From Rhodoblastus sp963713695 (GTDB lineage: Bacteria; Pseudomonadota; Alphaproteobacteria; Rhizobiales; Beijerinckiaceae), in assembly GCA_963713695.1 (NCBI GenBank), contig CAVQMU010000002.1, forward strand, positions 682,001 through 746,000: a stretch of 64,000 nucleotides of DNA, read 5' to 3'. The translations under genes were made by a program, and so were the position numbers. This document shows, piece by piece, positions 37,086-44,728 of this stretch (position 1 is its first letter; every line of letters starts with the position of its first letter). The notes beneath the pieces are model-generated. The model was not told the origin of the DNA. It saw nothing but the letters and a program-made list of their open reading frames with translations, and made no database searches.

Positions 37086-37109
37086 TTGAAATAAAATATA
37101 TTATTTCAA
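37086..37109. repeat. AT-rich inverted repeat near island right end
   Basis: TTGAAATAA (37086-37094) and TTATTTCAA (37101-37109) form a 9-bp stem around AATATA, ending 2 bases before the right attachment repeat. It could be a terminator or an integrase/excisionase binding site. Confidence 0.6.
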
Positions 37110-37111
37110 AG

Positions 37112-37126
37112 CTATATCGCCCACCA
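37112..37126 (+). mobile_element. Right attachment repeat (attR-like)
   Basis: CTATATCGCCCACCA, exact copy of 35258-35272. The preceding bases do not resemble the tRNA, so only the 3' end was duplicated. The 358 bases after it (37127-37484) hold no recognisable gene. Confidence 0.7.
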
Positions 37127-37484
37127 AGGCCGCTGGAATCATCGTCATGAATCAAATGATTAGGTAGGGTGGCGAAAGCCTCGCCTTGCATCCGGCTTTA
37201 GGTCCGCTTGATCGGTTAGGCCCGCGCAAGCTCATGCCGCCAATCTGTCGCCATAGCTGGAAGCACTTAAAGCTAAATCCGTTCAAACCGCTTCAACCCC
37301 GAGCGCCCAGACGCCGTCAGGCAATCGGGCGCAGACGCTCCCCGATTCACACCGCTCGGAGTCTGCTCCAGGTCCTCTTCGCTCAGTGCGACCGCCGCTC
37401 GCCGGCACGCGTGCCGGGAAGTTTTTGACGCAGTTTGCGCAGAACACTATAGAATTGGATTAGTCGGATAGACGGAGGTGAAGC

Positions 37485-37898
37485 ATGAGATTTTTGTTGC
37501 GTATTGTGTTCGCAGCCGCTCTCATGCATTTTGCTCCCGCCTCCGCTCAAGCGCCGAAGAAAGCGGTCGTCTCTCCTGCCTTGCAGAAGGAATTCGATGG
37601 CTTTATCGAGAAATTTCGTGCGGCGCTGAAAGCCAACGATTCCGCCTCCGTCGCCAGTATGACAAGACTGCCGTTCGAATATGGCGGCTCCATCCGCGAC
37701 GCCGCGCAATTCCGCGCAAAGGCTTATCCGCTCACCTTCACGGCGAAAAATCGCGCGTGTATCCAGCACGGCAAAGCCATCTATGATCGCGATGGTGAAA
37801 ACAATAACAATTACTTCATCTTCTGCGGCAAGCTTATCTTCGCCTTCACCAAGACGCCTGCGGGGTTCCTTTTTACGGAAATCAGCGTGAATGACTGA
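37485..37898 (+). CDS. Small exported protein, unknown function
   Basis: 137 aa. A signal peptide covers residues 1-22 (LLRIVFAAALMHFAPASAQA). The mature part begins with an amphipathic helix (LQKEFDGFIEKFRAALKAND), then RLPFEYGGSIRDAAQFRAKA, and has two cysteines (ACIQHG and FIFCGKL) that may form a disulfide. Similar small periplasmic proteins with an NTF2-like look are common; no function assigned. RBS GGAGG is 7 bases before ATG 37485. Confidence 0.65.
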   Translation: MRFLLRIVFAAALMHFAPASAQAPKKAVVSPALQKEFDGFIEKFRAALKANDSASVASMTRLPFEYGGSIRDAAQFRAKAYPLTFTAKNRACIQHGKAIYDRDGENNNNYFIFCGKLIFAFTKTPAGFLFTEISVND

Positions 37899-38027
37899 TC
37901 AGGCGACTGTATTGTCCGGCAGATTGACCTTGCGTCATATGCTAAAATAGTATGGAGTCCTGGAAAGTCATTCATTCGTCGTGCAGCATTTCCCGGCGGG
38001 CCTAGCCACAGCAAACGGAGTCGCTCC

Positions 38028-38287
38028 ATGACCTCGAATTTGACGATCGACCCGGATTTTATTACGACGGATGGGTCCGAAACCAACACGAACTTCGTCA
38101 ATGCGGTCGACGTGGAGATCCAATATTTCGAGACGAATTTCACCACGCTCACGCCGTGCCCGAAATCTTTGTCTACTATCACCTCGAACTCGACGACCAC
38201 ACGCTGATCCTGGTTGAGGGCGCGTTGGTGGAGACATTCGTCGACAATGTCGACCGCATGGGTTTTGACAATTGGGCGGAATATTGA
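38028..38287 (+). pseudogene. Small protein gene with one frame break, unknown
   Basis: ATG 38028 starts MTSNLTIDPDFITTDG, but the frame closes early. A second frame from about 38125 reads EFHHAHAVPEIFVYYHLELD, then TLILVEGALVETFVDNVDRMGFDNWAEY and a stop at 38287, with protein-like composition. A shift of one lost (or two extra) bases near 38120-38140 would join them, giving about 86 aa. A promoter-like TTGACC-N18-TAGTAT lies at 37924-37953. The family is not recognised; the gene may be real with a sequencing error. Confidence 0.4.
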
Positions 38288-38339
38288 ATGGGGTCGCGCG
38301 AAAATCGCGGCGCGCTCTACCGCCTCCCGCGCCACAAAT

Positions 38340-38717
38340 TCAAGAACCTTTCAGGCGCCCCTCTTCGGCTTTGTAAATATATTGCGTGGCGATCAGCCAT
38401 CCCTTCAGCGGCCGCAATGGCGGAAGGCAAGTCAAGAAAATGAGCGGAAGAGTTGTGACAAGATGCACCCAGAACGGTGGCTGGTAAGTGATTTCGAGCC
38501 AGACGGCGAAAGCGATCACGGGCAGGCAGGCAAAGGTCAGCACGAAGAACGCCGGGCCATCCGCAGGATCGGCGAAGGAAAAGTCGAGCCCGCATGTCTC
38601 GCAGGACGAGCGAAGTTCGAGGAAGCCGTTGAAGAGATGTCCTTGCCCACATCGAGGACAACGACCGAGTAGCCCTGTCTTGAACGGCGATAGGCGAGGC
38701 CAATTTTTCTCGGGCAT
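38340..38717 (-). CDS. DUF983 membrane protein
   Basis: 125 aa. N-terminal zinc-ribbon-like CPRCGQGHLFNGF and CETCGLDFSF (two CXXC pairs), then DPADGPAFFVLTFACLPVIAF and a second hydrophobic segment VHLVTTLPLIFLTCLPPLRP. This is the alphaproteobacterial DUF983 family, often near cytochrome oxidase genes, of unknown function. It stands alone here, with non-coding DNA upstream. Confidence 0.88.
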   Translation of the reverse strand: MPEKNWPRLSPFKTGLLGRCPRCGQGHLFNGFLELRSSCETCGLDFSFADPADGPAFFVLTFACLPVIAFAVWLEITYQPPFWVHLVTTLPLIFLTCLPPLRPLKGWLIATQYIYKAEEGRLKGS

Positions 38718-38949
38718 GCGGCCAACCTGTATGCGCAGGCCAAATTTTTTTCGAACGAGGAAAACCTTCTAAAACGCTTGTCTCAACACAAAGTTCCTGC
38801 CGCGGCAAAAGATTACGTTGTTGCAGCATTAACTTTGGCGTAATCGCAGAATATTGAGCAACTGAGCGCATATAAGTCATACAAAGTCTCCAGTTTCTCT
38901 GCTAAGGACGCGCCAAGCAGGCAATGATCTGACTTATACTATGCATTAT

Positions 38950-39083
38950 CCGCTTCTTTGTTCGCGCAGGGAATTGCGAGGAGTGGCCCCCATCGCGGGT
39001 TACGACTGGGGCGGGGCCACAATCTGCCGCAGGAAGCGCCGCAGGCCTTCGCCGAAGCCATCGTCGATGTCGCCCAAAGCTGA
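38950..39083 (+). pseudogene. Alpha/beta hydrolase remnant with internal deletion
   Basis: The frame ending ...APIAGYDWGGATI (38998-39015 region) matches the nucleophile-elbow part of epoxide-hydrolase-like alpha/beta hydrolases (GYDWGG). Immediately after, in another frame, GHNLPQEAPQAFAEAIVDV then AQS and a stop at 39081 match the extreme C-terminus of the same family. About 150 intervening codons are missing, so this is a deletion remnant. The rest of 38718-39161 shows no gene. Confidence 0.6.
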
Positions 39084-39161
39084 TCGGGGAGCGACGGGGC
39101 GATCAATTTGCGCTGGAAAGAGCGGCGACCGCGCTTCATTCACCAACCAAAGGAGACGGTC

Positions 39162-39875
39162 ATGAGAGTGCTGATGGTTATCACATCCCACGATCAACTG
39201 GGCGACACCGGTCGAAAGACGGGCTTCTGGCTGGAGGAACTCGCGGCTCCGTATTACGTTTTCAAGGACGCGGGAGTCGACATTACGCTCGCGTCCCCGA
39301 AGGGCGGACGACCGCCGCTCGATCCAAAGAGCAACGAACCCGATTTTCGCACCGATCTGACGCTCCGTTTCGAGAAGGACGCCAGCGCGGAAGCTCAGCT
39401 GGACGAGACCTGTCGCCTTGACAGCGTCAAGCAAGAAGAATTCGACACGGTTTTTTACCCGGGCGGCCATGGCCCGCTGTGGGATCTCGCCGAAGACGAG
39501 CATTCCATCAAGCTGATCGAGGCCTTCATTGCGGCCGGCAAGACGATCGCGGTCGTGTGTCATTCGACTGGCGCGCTGCGTCACGTCAAGGCGCCTGACG
39601 GCAGGTTGCTGGTGCTGGGCAGGGAAGTCACCGGCTTCACCAATGGCGAGGAAGATGAGGTCGGCCTCACCAAGGTCGTGCCGTTCCTGGTCGAAAATGA
39701 GATGCTGAAACTGGGCGCCATCTTCTCGAAGAAAGCCAACTGGGCGTCTCACGTCGTCAGCGATGGCCCGCTGATCACCGGACAGAATCCGCACTCCTCG
39801 GGTCCGGCTGCGCAGACCTTATTGGCGGCGGTGAAGCAAAAGGCCGAACCGGTCGCCTCTGCACGAGCTTCATAG
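39162..39875 (+). CDS. DJ-1/PfpI-type class I glutamine amidotransferase-like protein (Hsp31 type)
   Basis: 237 aa from ATG 39162 with RBS AGGAG 9 bases upstream. Features: VLMVITSHDQLGDTGRKTGFWLEE (shown in part), YPGGHGPLWDL, nucleophile elbow AVVCHSTGALRHV with the catalytic Cys, and GFTNGEEDEVGLTKVVPFLVE. This matches the Hsp31/YDR533C-type group, often glyoxalase III or a deglycase protecting against methylglyoxal. It is followed by a cupin gene. Exact activity inferred. Confidence 0.88.
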   Translation: MRVLMVITSHDQLGDTGRKTGFWLEELAAPYYVFKDAGVDITLASPKGGRPPLDPKSNEPDFRTDLTLRFEKDASAEAQLDETCRLDSVKQEEFDTVFYPGGHGPLWDLAEDEHSIKLIEAFIAAGKTIAVVCHSTGALRHVKAPDGRLLVLGREVTGFTNGEEDEVGLTKVVPFLVENEMLKLGAIFSKKANWASHVVSDGPLITGQNPHSSGPAAQTLLAAVKQKAEPVASARAS

Positions 39876-39950
39876 AAACATCGACGCAGCGTTGAAACGC
39901 TCGACATGGCGCGCCATCCGGACGCTGTGGGCCGACAAGGAGGGAATACA

Positions 39951-40382
39951 ATGGTTCAAACACACCACCTGCCGGACCAGGCCGTTTTCAGATCGATCCT
40001 GCCCGAAGACATCGACTGGAAACCTTTCCCGGCCTTTCCTCCCTCGGTCCGCCTTGCCATCGTCGTCGGCGATCCCGCCGAGGCCGGCTCCTATGTCATC
40101 AGGGTCAAGGTTCCGTCCGGCGTGAAGCTGATGCCGCACAGACACCCGGAAGACCGCATTTACACGGTTCTGTCCGGCGTTTTCTACATCGGCCTGGGCG
40201 ACGAGTTCGACGGCGACAAGGTGAAGGCGTATCCGCCCGGCAGCGTCATCGTTCTTCCCGGCGATACCGCCCATTTCCATTGGGCCAAGTCAGGCGAATA
40301 TGTCACCCAGGTCACGGCGGTTGGTCCGTTGGGTCTTGAATATCTGGATCCGGGCGACGATCCCCGTCAACAAAAACATTAG
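39951..40382 (+). CDS. Cupin domain protein
   Basis: 143 aa from ATG 39951, preceded by RBS AAGGAGGG. A single cupin barrel with metal-binding motif 1 HRHPEDRIYTVLSG (two His and a Glu-like Asp/Glu position) and motif 2 PGDTAHFHWAKSGEY. The N-terminus IDWKPFPAFPPSVRLAIVVGD resembles small cupins of oxidative-stress or anti-sigma groups. Substrate unknown. It follows the PfpI gene by 75 bases on the same strand and ends 4 bases from the convergent hydrolase fusion. Confidence 0.82.
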   Translation: MVQTHHLPDQAVFRSILPEDIDWKPFPAFPPSVRLAIVVGDPAEAGSYVIRVKVPSGVKLMPHRHPEDRIYTVLSGVFYIGLGDEFDGDKVKAYPPGSVIVLPGDTAHFHWAKSGEYVTQVTAVGPLGLEYLDPGDDPRQQKH

Positions 40383-40386
40383 CCCG

Positions 40387-42294
40387 TCACGGCTCGATCA
40401 CCCAATAGGTTGCGCCAGCCTTTTCGCGCTCCTTGAGACCGCGCGCGGCTGCCGCGGATTCGCGATTGACGATCTTGCGCAAATCCAAAATCGCCTTGGG
40501 CTCGTCGAAAACGTAGGAATGACCACTCAATCGCGCGTCGACGGATTCAACGCCGTTGACCACGAGAATGCTCGCGCCGCCGCTCCCGGCGCGCGGCGCC
40601 CCGTGATAGCTTTGCGAAATCAGGATCGCGCGGTCGTACTCGGAAGCGTAGAGCGTGCGGATCACGCCGATCTTGCGGGCGATCCGAATCTGTTCGCGAA
40701 ACACGTCCTGCGCGACGTCGGGGGCGGCGAAGACCGCGGCGCCGATACGGATTTGCGAGCGCGCCTGCGCCAGTTCGCGCAGGGCCTGCAGCAGGATGCG
40801 GCCGCCCATGCTGTGCGCGATGAAATCCAGTTGCATTTCCGGGCCGGCCGCGGCGACGGCGCTCAGGAACTCGACGAAGTGCGGCTCGCTCCAGGCGTTG
40901 GAATCCTCGTCGTAGGCGTAGCCGAAGGCCGAACCTTCCGACGGCCAGCTCCAGCCGACAATCGCCCCGTCATAATTGAGGTCCGATCCCAGCTGCAAGG
41001 CGCGCCAAGCGAGCCCTTCGAACGATGTGTTGAATCCGTGCACGCCAAACAGGATTTTTTTCATGCCCGCAGCCCTGGTCCTGTCCACGATCAGCCTGGC
41101 GCAGCGCTCGACGCCCTTGTCCAGGGTCTTGGGGGCCGGCGGCAGTTTCGGCTCGCCGGAATGACGGGGGGGCGAGCCGAGAAAGCCGCAAGTATAGTCG
41201 AAGGAATCTGTGCGGTGCGCGCCGAAGCGCGTCGCATAGTCGAGCGTCCCCTCATCATCGCGATCGGTGGCGAAAAAAACGGGAGAATTGGCCATGGCCG
41301 CCATTGGCGGCGGCGCGGCGGGAGCGGCCGCCGCCGCGGCCTTCGACTGGGCCATGGCTTCCGCCTTGCGGCCGAGGCTCATTTCGCTCTGCATCGCGCC
41401 CTCGCCGCCGCCGCCGGCGCGCATGGCGAGATCGAACTGCTGGCGCTCGTCGATATGGTTGATGACGACATTGGGCATCTGGCGAATTTTCGCTTCGCGC
41501 TTCATGACGTCGTTTTCGCCGACCTGGCGCGCCTCTTCGGCTGCGGTCTTGAGCGCGCGCTTTTCCGTCTCGTTGAGCTGAAGCCAGAAACCGGGCGTCG
41601 CCGCCGCCATGCCGGCCTGCGGCCAGCCGGTCGTCAGGTAGAGTTTTCCGTTGTAATTCGCAGCGAATTCTTCGGCCGCCTTGCCGAGCTCCGTGTCCAT
41701 CGCATTGGCGCCGTCGTCCATCGCCGCGCTCCTGCCGACGCCCCCGACGGTCTTGACCCCCACGGCCGCAAGAACCTTGACGTCGGGCGAGCCATATTCC
41801 GCGGCGACGACGAGCTTCGAGAAATCGGCAGCGTCGTGGACCGGCTCCTTGGTGAGGAAATAGGTGATCGCATGGGTCCAAACCTGCAGTGGAAAGAGCC
41901 CGGTGCGGCTGGTGTCCGCCGCCGCAGCGTCGCCGATGAAGCTCTTCTGCATCAGAAAGATCTGGTCCGACGACTTGAACATGAAAGGCCGCGCCAGCAT
42001 CGAGGTTTGCGGCGAAGCTTTTTCGATGTCGCGGAGCTCGGAATCCGACAGCGTGAAAACGCCCATATCCGCCTCGCCCGCCTTGAGCGCGTGCAGGACG
42101 GAGGCTTCGGTCAGTTCCTGGGGCTTCAGCACAAGGCCAGCGTCCGCCAGCGCCTTGCTTGCCAGCAGCGACTTGATGACGGAGCAGTCTGAATATTTCG
42201 CGGGAAAGATGAACCGAACGTCCTTGGCGCGGGCGGCGGTGGCTGCGAACAGCAGGCAGACGAAGCAAGGCAACAGACAGCGCGCCATCAGCAT
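40387..42294 (-). CDS. Fusion: TRAP-type solute-binding domain + DUF900 alpha/beta hydrolase
   Basis: 635 aa from ATG 42294, with signal peptide (about residues 1-24, ending AARA). Residues 25-290 match DctP-type periplasmic binding proteins (FMFKSSDQIFLMQKS, VKTVGGVGRSAAMDDG, AAATPGFWLQLNETEKRAL). An Ala/Pro linker follows (about 315-340). Residues about 345-635 are a DUF900 hydrolase: FGVHGFNTSFEGLAWRA, nucleophile elbow FIAHSMGGRILLQAL, and a C-terminal His in LSGHSYVFDEP. This domain pairing is unusual; it would be a periplasmic enzyme with a built-in ligand sensor. The frame is intact. Confidence 0.82.
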   Translation of the reverse strand: MLMARCLLPCFVCLLFAATAARAKDVRFIFPAKYSDCSVIKSLLASKALADAGLVLKPQELTEASVLHALKAGEADMGVFTLSDSELRDIEKASPQTSMLARPFMFKSSDQIFLMQKSFIGDAAAADTSRTGLFPLQVWTHAITYFLTKEPVHDAADFSKLVVAAEYGSPDVKVLAAVGVKTVGGVGRSAAMDDGANAMDTELGKAAEEFAANYNGKLYLTTGWPQAGMAAATPGFWLQLNETEKRALKTAAEEARQVGENDVMKREAKIRQMPNVVINHIDERQQFDLAMRAGGGGEGAMQSEMSLGRKAEAMAQSKAAAAAAPAAPPPMAAMANSPVFFATDRDDEGTLDYATRFGAHRTDSFDYTCGFLGSPPRHSGEPKLPPAPKTLDKGVERCARLIVDRTRAAGMKKILFGVHGFNTSFEGLAWRALQLGSDLNYDGAIVGWSWPSEGSAFGYAYDEDSNAWSEPHFVEFLSAVAAAGPEMQLDFIAHSMGGRILLQALRELAQARSQIRIGAAVFAAPDVAQDVFREQIRIARKIGVIRTLYASEYDRAILISQSYHGAPRAGSGGASILVVNGVESVDARLSGHSYVFDEPKAILDLRKIVNRESAAAARGLKEREKAGATYWVIEP

Positions 42295-42396
42295 CGGCTC
42301 CGTTCGGTCGACAAAGCGGATTTCCGCGAACTCTTGCAAAAGATTACGTCAAATCCACGCCGTCCCAGGCGATTGGGGCGGCGAGCGAAATTGGCC

Positions 42397-43062
42397 TCAA
42401 GACGGGGCTTTTGGAGCGGACGCCTCCCGTCTCGCGGCGAACTTCTTGTCCAGCGCGACCAGCGCGAAGCCAGAAAGGGTGAAGCCGACGCCGATGATGA
42501 GGCAATTGGCGAGAACCTGGCCGAGGCCAAGCCGGGGGACATCGTAGAAGGGATAAGGATATTTGCCGTCCGCCGCAGCGCGCGCGAACACATAGGCGGC
42601 GTAGGCGATCGTCACCGCAGTCCAGAGCAGCGGCGCGCGCCAGCTCAGGCCGCCACGCGGAGCGCAGGCAAGCCAGTAGAGCAGCGCCAGCAGCGGCGTC
42701 ACATAATGGAGGAGCGCATTGCCGACGCAGTCCCAGCCTGCTTGCGGCGCCTGATCGCGCAGCATCACGAGATAGACGACGCCGACGAGCTGGGTGAAGA
42801 GGATGGCGCCGTTCAATACGATCGGCAGGACTGGCGAAAAAACCACGCGGGCGAAGACGACGACGATCAGGGCGTTCGCCATGATGGTGAAAAATCGCAA
42901 TAATACCCAAAGCGCGACCCACGGACCCGGAGTGTAGCCGAGTTGAAGTCCGAACTGGATCGCCAGGCCGAGCAAGGCGGCAAGAGCCAGCAGGGCCGCC
43001 AGCAACGTTGGAAAGCGGCTGGCCGCCCCTGTTGAATTCGGCGTGGATCCTTCAAGGCGCAC
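42397..43062 (-). CDS. Pr6Pr family membrane protein
   Basis: 221 aa with six hydrophobic segments. Conserved parts are the first helix (LLALAALLGLAIQFGLQL), WVLLRFFTIMANALIVVVF, DCVGNALLHYVTPLLALLYW and YPYPFYDVPRLGLGQVLANC. This is the bacterial Pr6Pr (FAR-17a/AIG1-like) family of unknown function. Its eukaryotic relatives hydrolyse fatty acid esters of hydroxy fatty acids, using a Thr/His pair; the His here (LLHYVTP) fits. It lies upstream of the fusion hydrolase on the same strand. Confidence 0.82.
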   Translation of the reverse strand: MRLEGSTPNSTGAASRFPTLLAALLALAALLGLAIQFGLQLGYTPGPWVALWVLLRFFTIMANALIVVVFARVVFSPVLPIVLNGAILFTQLVGVVYLVMLRDQAPQAGWDCVGNALLHYVTPLLALLYWLACAPRGGLSWRAPLLWTAVTIAYAAYVFARAAADGKYPYPFYDVPRLGLGQVLANCLIIGVGFTLSGFALVALDKKFAARREASAPKAPS

Positions 43063-43196
43063 GTGTTTTACCTGTATTCGGCCGGGAGATTATAAAAAAC
43101 ATAGTCTGCTGCAACCCCGGGCGGCACTGGAACGATCTTCTTGAAGGCGTCGTCCCCCATGACGTCATGCAGGTCGTCCAAAGCAGATGAAAAACC

Positions 43197-43943
43197 TTAA
43201 TTCATCCGGGCAATGAAACGGGGCTTGTCAATGCGGCCGTTCGAGTAGGCGTCAAAGAGCGCGACCCGCTTGTAGTACAGCGATTGATAGACATCCTCAA
43301 CGTCTGTTTTGAACCTGTCGTACTGCTCGCCCAGGGCGGGCTTCAGAAAGCGTTCCATATCCGCGTGGAGTATTTCCCACTCGCCATTCAGCCCTCCGGA
43401 AATTCGCGCGACCACGTCGTGGACGGCCTCATCGGGTATGCGGCCGGGGAACTGCCGGTTGACGGCGAAGGCCGCATCCTTGACCCTTTTGATCAAAGCG
43501 TCCTGTCCAAGTCCGTAGCTGCCGAAAATTGGCGTTGCGATCTCGTTGCCGAATGCGTTTCGGACATCGATATTGGCGGGAAGCAGGATCCTGTTTGCAC
43601 ATTGATTGCAGATGCCGGTCACCCCGTAATCAATGCCGGCGTGAGCGTCTTCCCCGCCGGCGATTTCCCTGGCCCATGCAAAGTCGCCCCGGCCCTGCGC
43701 GACCAGGCGCGCATTGCCGGGCTCCTCGGATTGCTTGCGGCCAAAACACCCGTACTCGTCGCCATTCGACACCGCGACGGGCGTGTGATCGAGGGGCCAA
43801 TCGCCGATCGATGGAATCGGATGCCATGTCGTCCGCATCGCATAGGCGGAGAATACAGCTGTGAAGTCCGCCCTGGCGTCCTCCTGACGAAAGGCGGCGA
43901 CGCTGGCGACAAGAAGCAAATTCACGTGTCTGCGCGTCAGCAT
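43197..43943 (-). CDS. Exported protein with CXXCANRIL motif, unknown
   Basis: 248 aa. A short hydrophobic N-terminus (LLLVASVAAF, to about residue 25) suggests export. The middle has HAGIDYGVTGICNQCANRIL (Cys pair, then ANRILLPANI), a motif I associate with an uncharacterised group of secreted proteins. The C-terminal half is helical (AVHDVVARISGGLNGEWEIL, QYDRFKTDVEDVYQSLYYKR). No enzyme family is recognised. It stands alone with 130-160 base gaps on both sides. Confidence 0.6.
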   Translation of the reverse strand: MLTRRHVNLLLVASVAAFRQEDARADFTAVFSAYAMRTTWHPIPSIGDWPLDHTPVAVSNGDEYGCFGRKQSEEPGNARLVAQGRGDFAWAREIAGGEDAHAGIDYGVTGICNQCANRILLPANIDVRNAFGNEIATPIFGSYGLGQDALIKRVKDAAFAVNRQFPGRIPDEAVHDVVARISGGLNGEWEILHADMERFLKPALGEQYDRFKTDVEDVYQSLYYKRVALFDAYSNGRIDKPRFIARMN

Positions 43944-44101
43944 GGCGATCCCTCGCTAACCCGCCAAGAAACCCGTCGTCGCCCGCGGCGGCTCTTCCGG
44001 TCTTCAGCGACAACGCTACCGGACAACTCGGGCCATCAAATGACGGGGCGCCAGATCATTTGAGACTTTTCCGCATTCCTTTCCATTGTTCGGACACGCG
44101 C

Positions 44102-44728
44102 CTAATCCTGTTCGCCGAGAGTTTGAACATAGGTTTTGCCGTACGGATAAAAGAGCTCCTTGCGTCCCTCCCGCCACGCTGCCTTAAGCTCGGGCGTTGT
44201 GATGTCCCAGTCCGGACGGCATTTCCTGCTGACAGCGCGCAAGTCCTGGCGGAGCTCTTCGGTGGTGGGTCGTCCGAAGAACCAGTAGCCATTGTAGATC
44301 TTGTAAATGACAAGGCCAGGCTCCAGCACGATTACGTGCGGAATCATGGGATTGTTGTGGGTGTCGGTGTATTCGGCGATGTCGAGATCTTTCTGAACGA
44401 TGCGCTGCGGGTCGGAGAGAAAGGGCCAGTGGGCTCCTATCCCGCTGCGAAATTCGTTCGTCTGGGTGATATTATCGGTCGTGATCGTGACCAGCCGGCA
44501 ATAGCCAACCTCCATCTCCCGGTGGAGCTGCAGCAACCCTTCGGCCTGGCGGCGATCCTTTGGACAGAAGCCGCCGCGGCCAAGGACGAGCGCCATCGGA
44601 TGCGGCCCCTGCAATTCAGACAACTTTCGATGCTTCGCCGTGTGATCACTGAGTTCATAGTCGGGAAAAACAGCTCCCGGCGCCATGTCGGATCGCATGT
44701 CAAATCCTCCTGTCTTCACGCCGGTCAC
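44102..44728 (-). CDS. Peroxiredoxin-like redoxin protein
   Basis: 208 aa. AhpC/TSA-type thioredoxin fold: PGAVFPDYELSDHTAKHRKL, LGRGGFCPKDRRQAEGLLQ with the peroxidatic Cys, LVTITTDNITQTNEF and LSDPQRIVQKDLDIAEYTD. The C-terminal extension (RPTTEELRQDLRAVSRKC) is longer than in minimal peroxiredoxins. Its start overlaps the stop of the MOSC/reductase gene by four bases, so the two are translationally coupled and may act together, for instance with reduced ferredoxin-type electrons. This pairing is inference. Confidence 0.78.
   Translation of the reverse strand: MTGVKTGGFDMRSDMAPGAVFPDYELSDHTAKHRKLSELQGPHPMALVLGRGGFCPKDRRQAEGLLQLHREMEVGYCRLVTITTDNITQTNEFRSGIGAHWPFLSDPQRIVQKDLDIAEYTDTHNNPMIPHVIVLEPGLVIYKIYNGYWFFGRPTTEELRQDLRAVSRKCRPDWDITTPELKAAWREGRKELFYPYGKTYVQTLGEQD

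Larger units (their letters stand above)
35273..37126 (+). mobile_element. Mini genomic island inserted at tRNA-Val
   Basis: 1,854 bases from the tRNA 3' end to a second exact copy of its last 15 bases. Contents: a tiny membrane protein, a truncated serine recombinase, a two-helix membrane protein and an HNH nuclease. The right part is less GC-rich and has an AT-rich inverted repeat. No tyrosine integrase remains, so the element is probably a decayed satellite or remnant of a larger island. Bases 35273-35529 hold no gene. Confidence 0.72.

Noticed and set aside
40300..42192. Long plus-strand open frame of 630 codons
   Set aside because: Exactly antisense to the TRAP/DUF900 fusion gene; composition is Arg/Gly/Ala-rich as expected of a GC-rich mirror frame, with no known domain.
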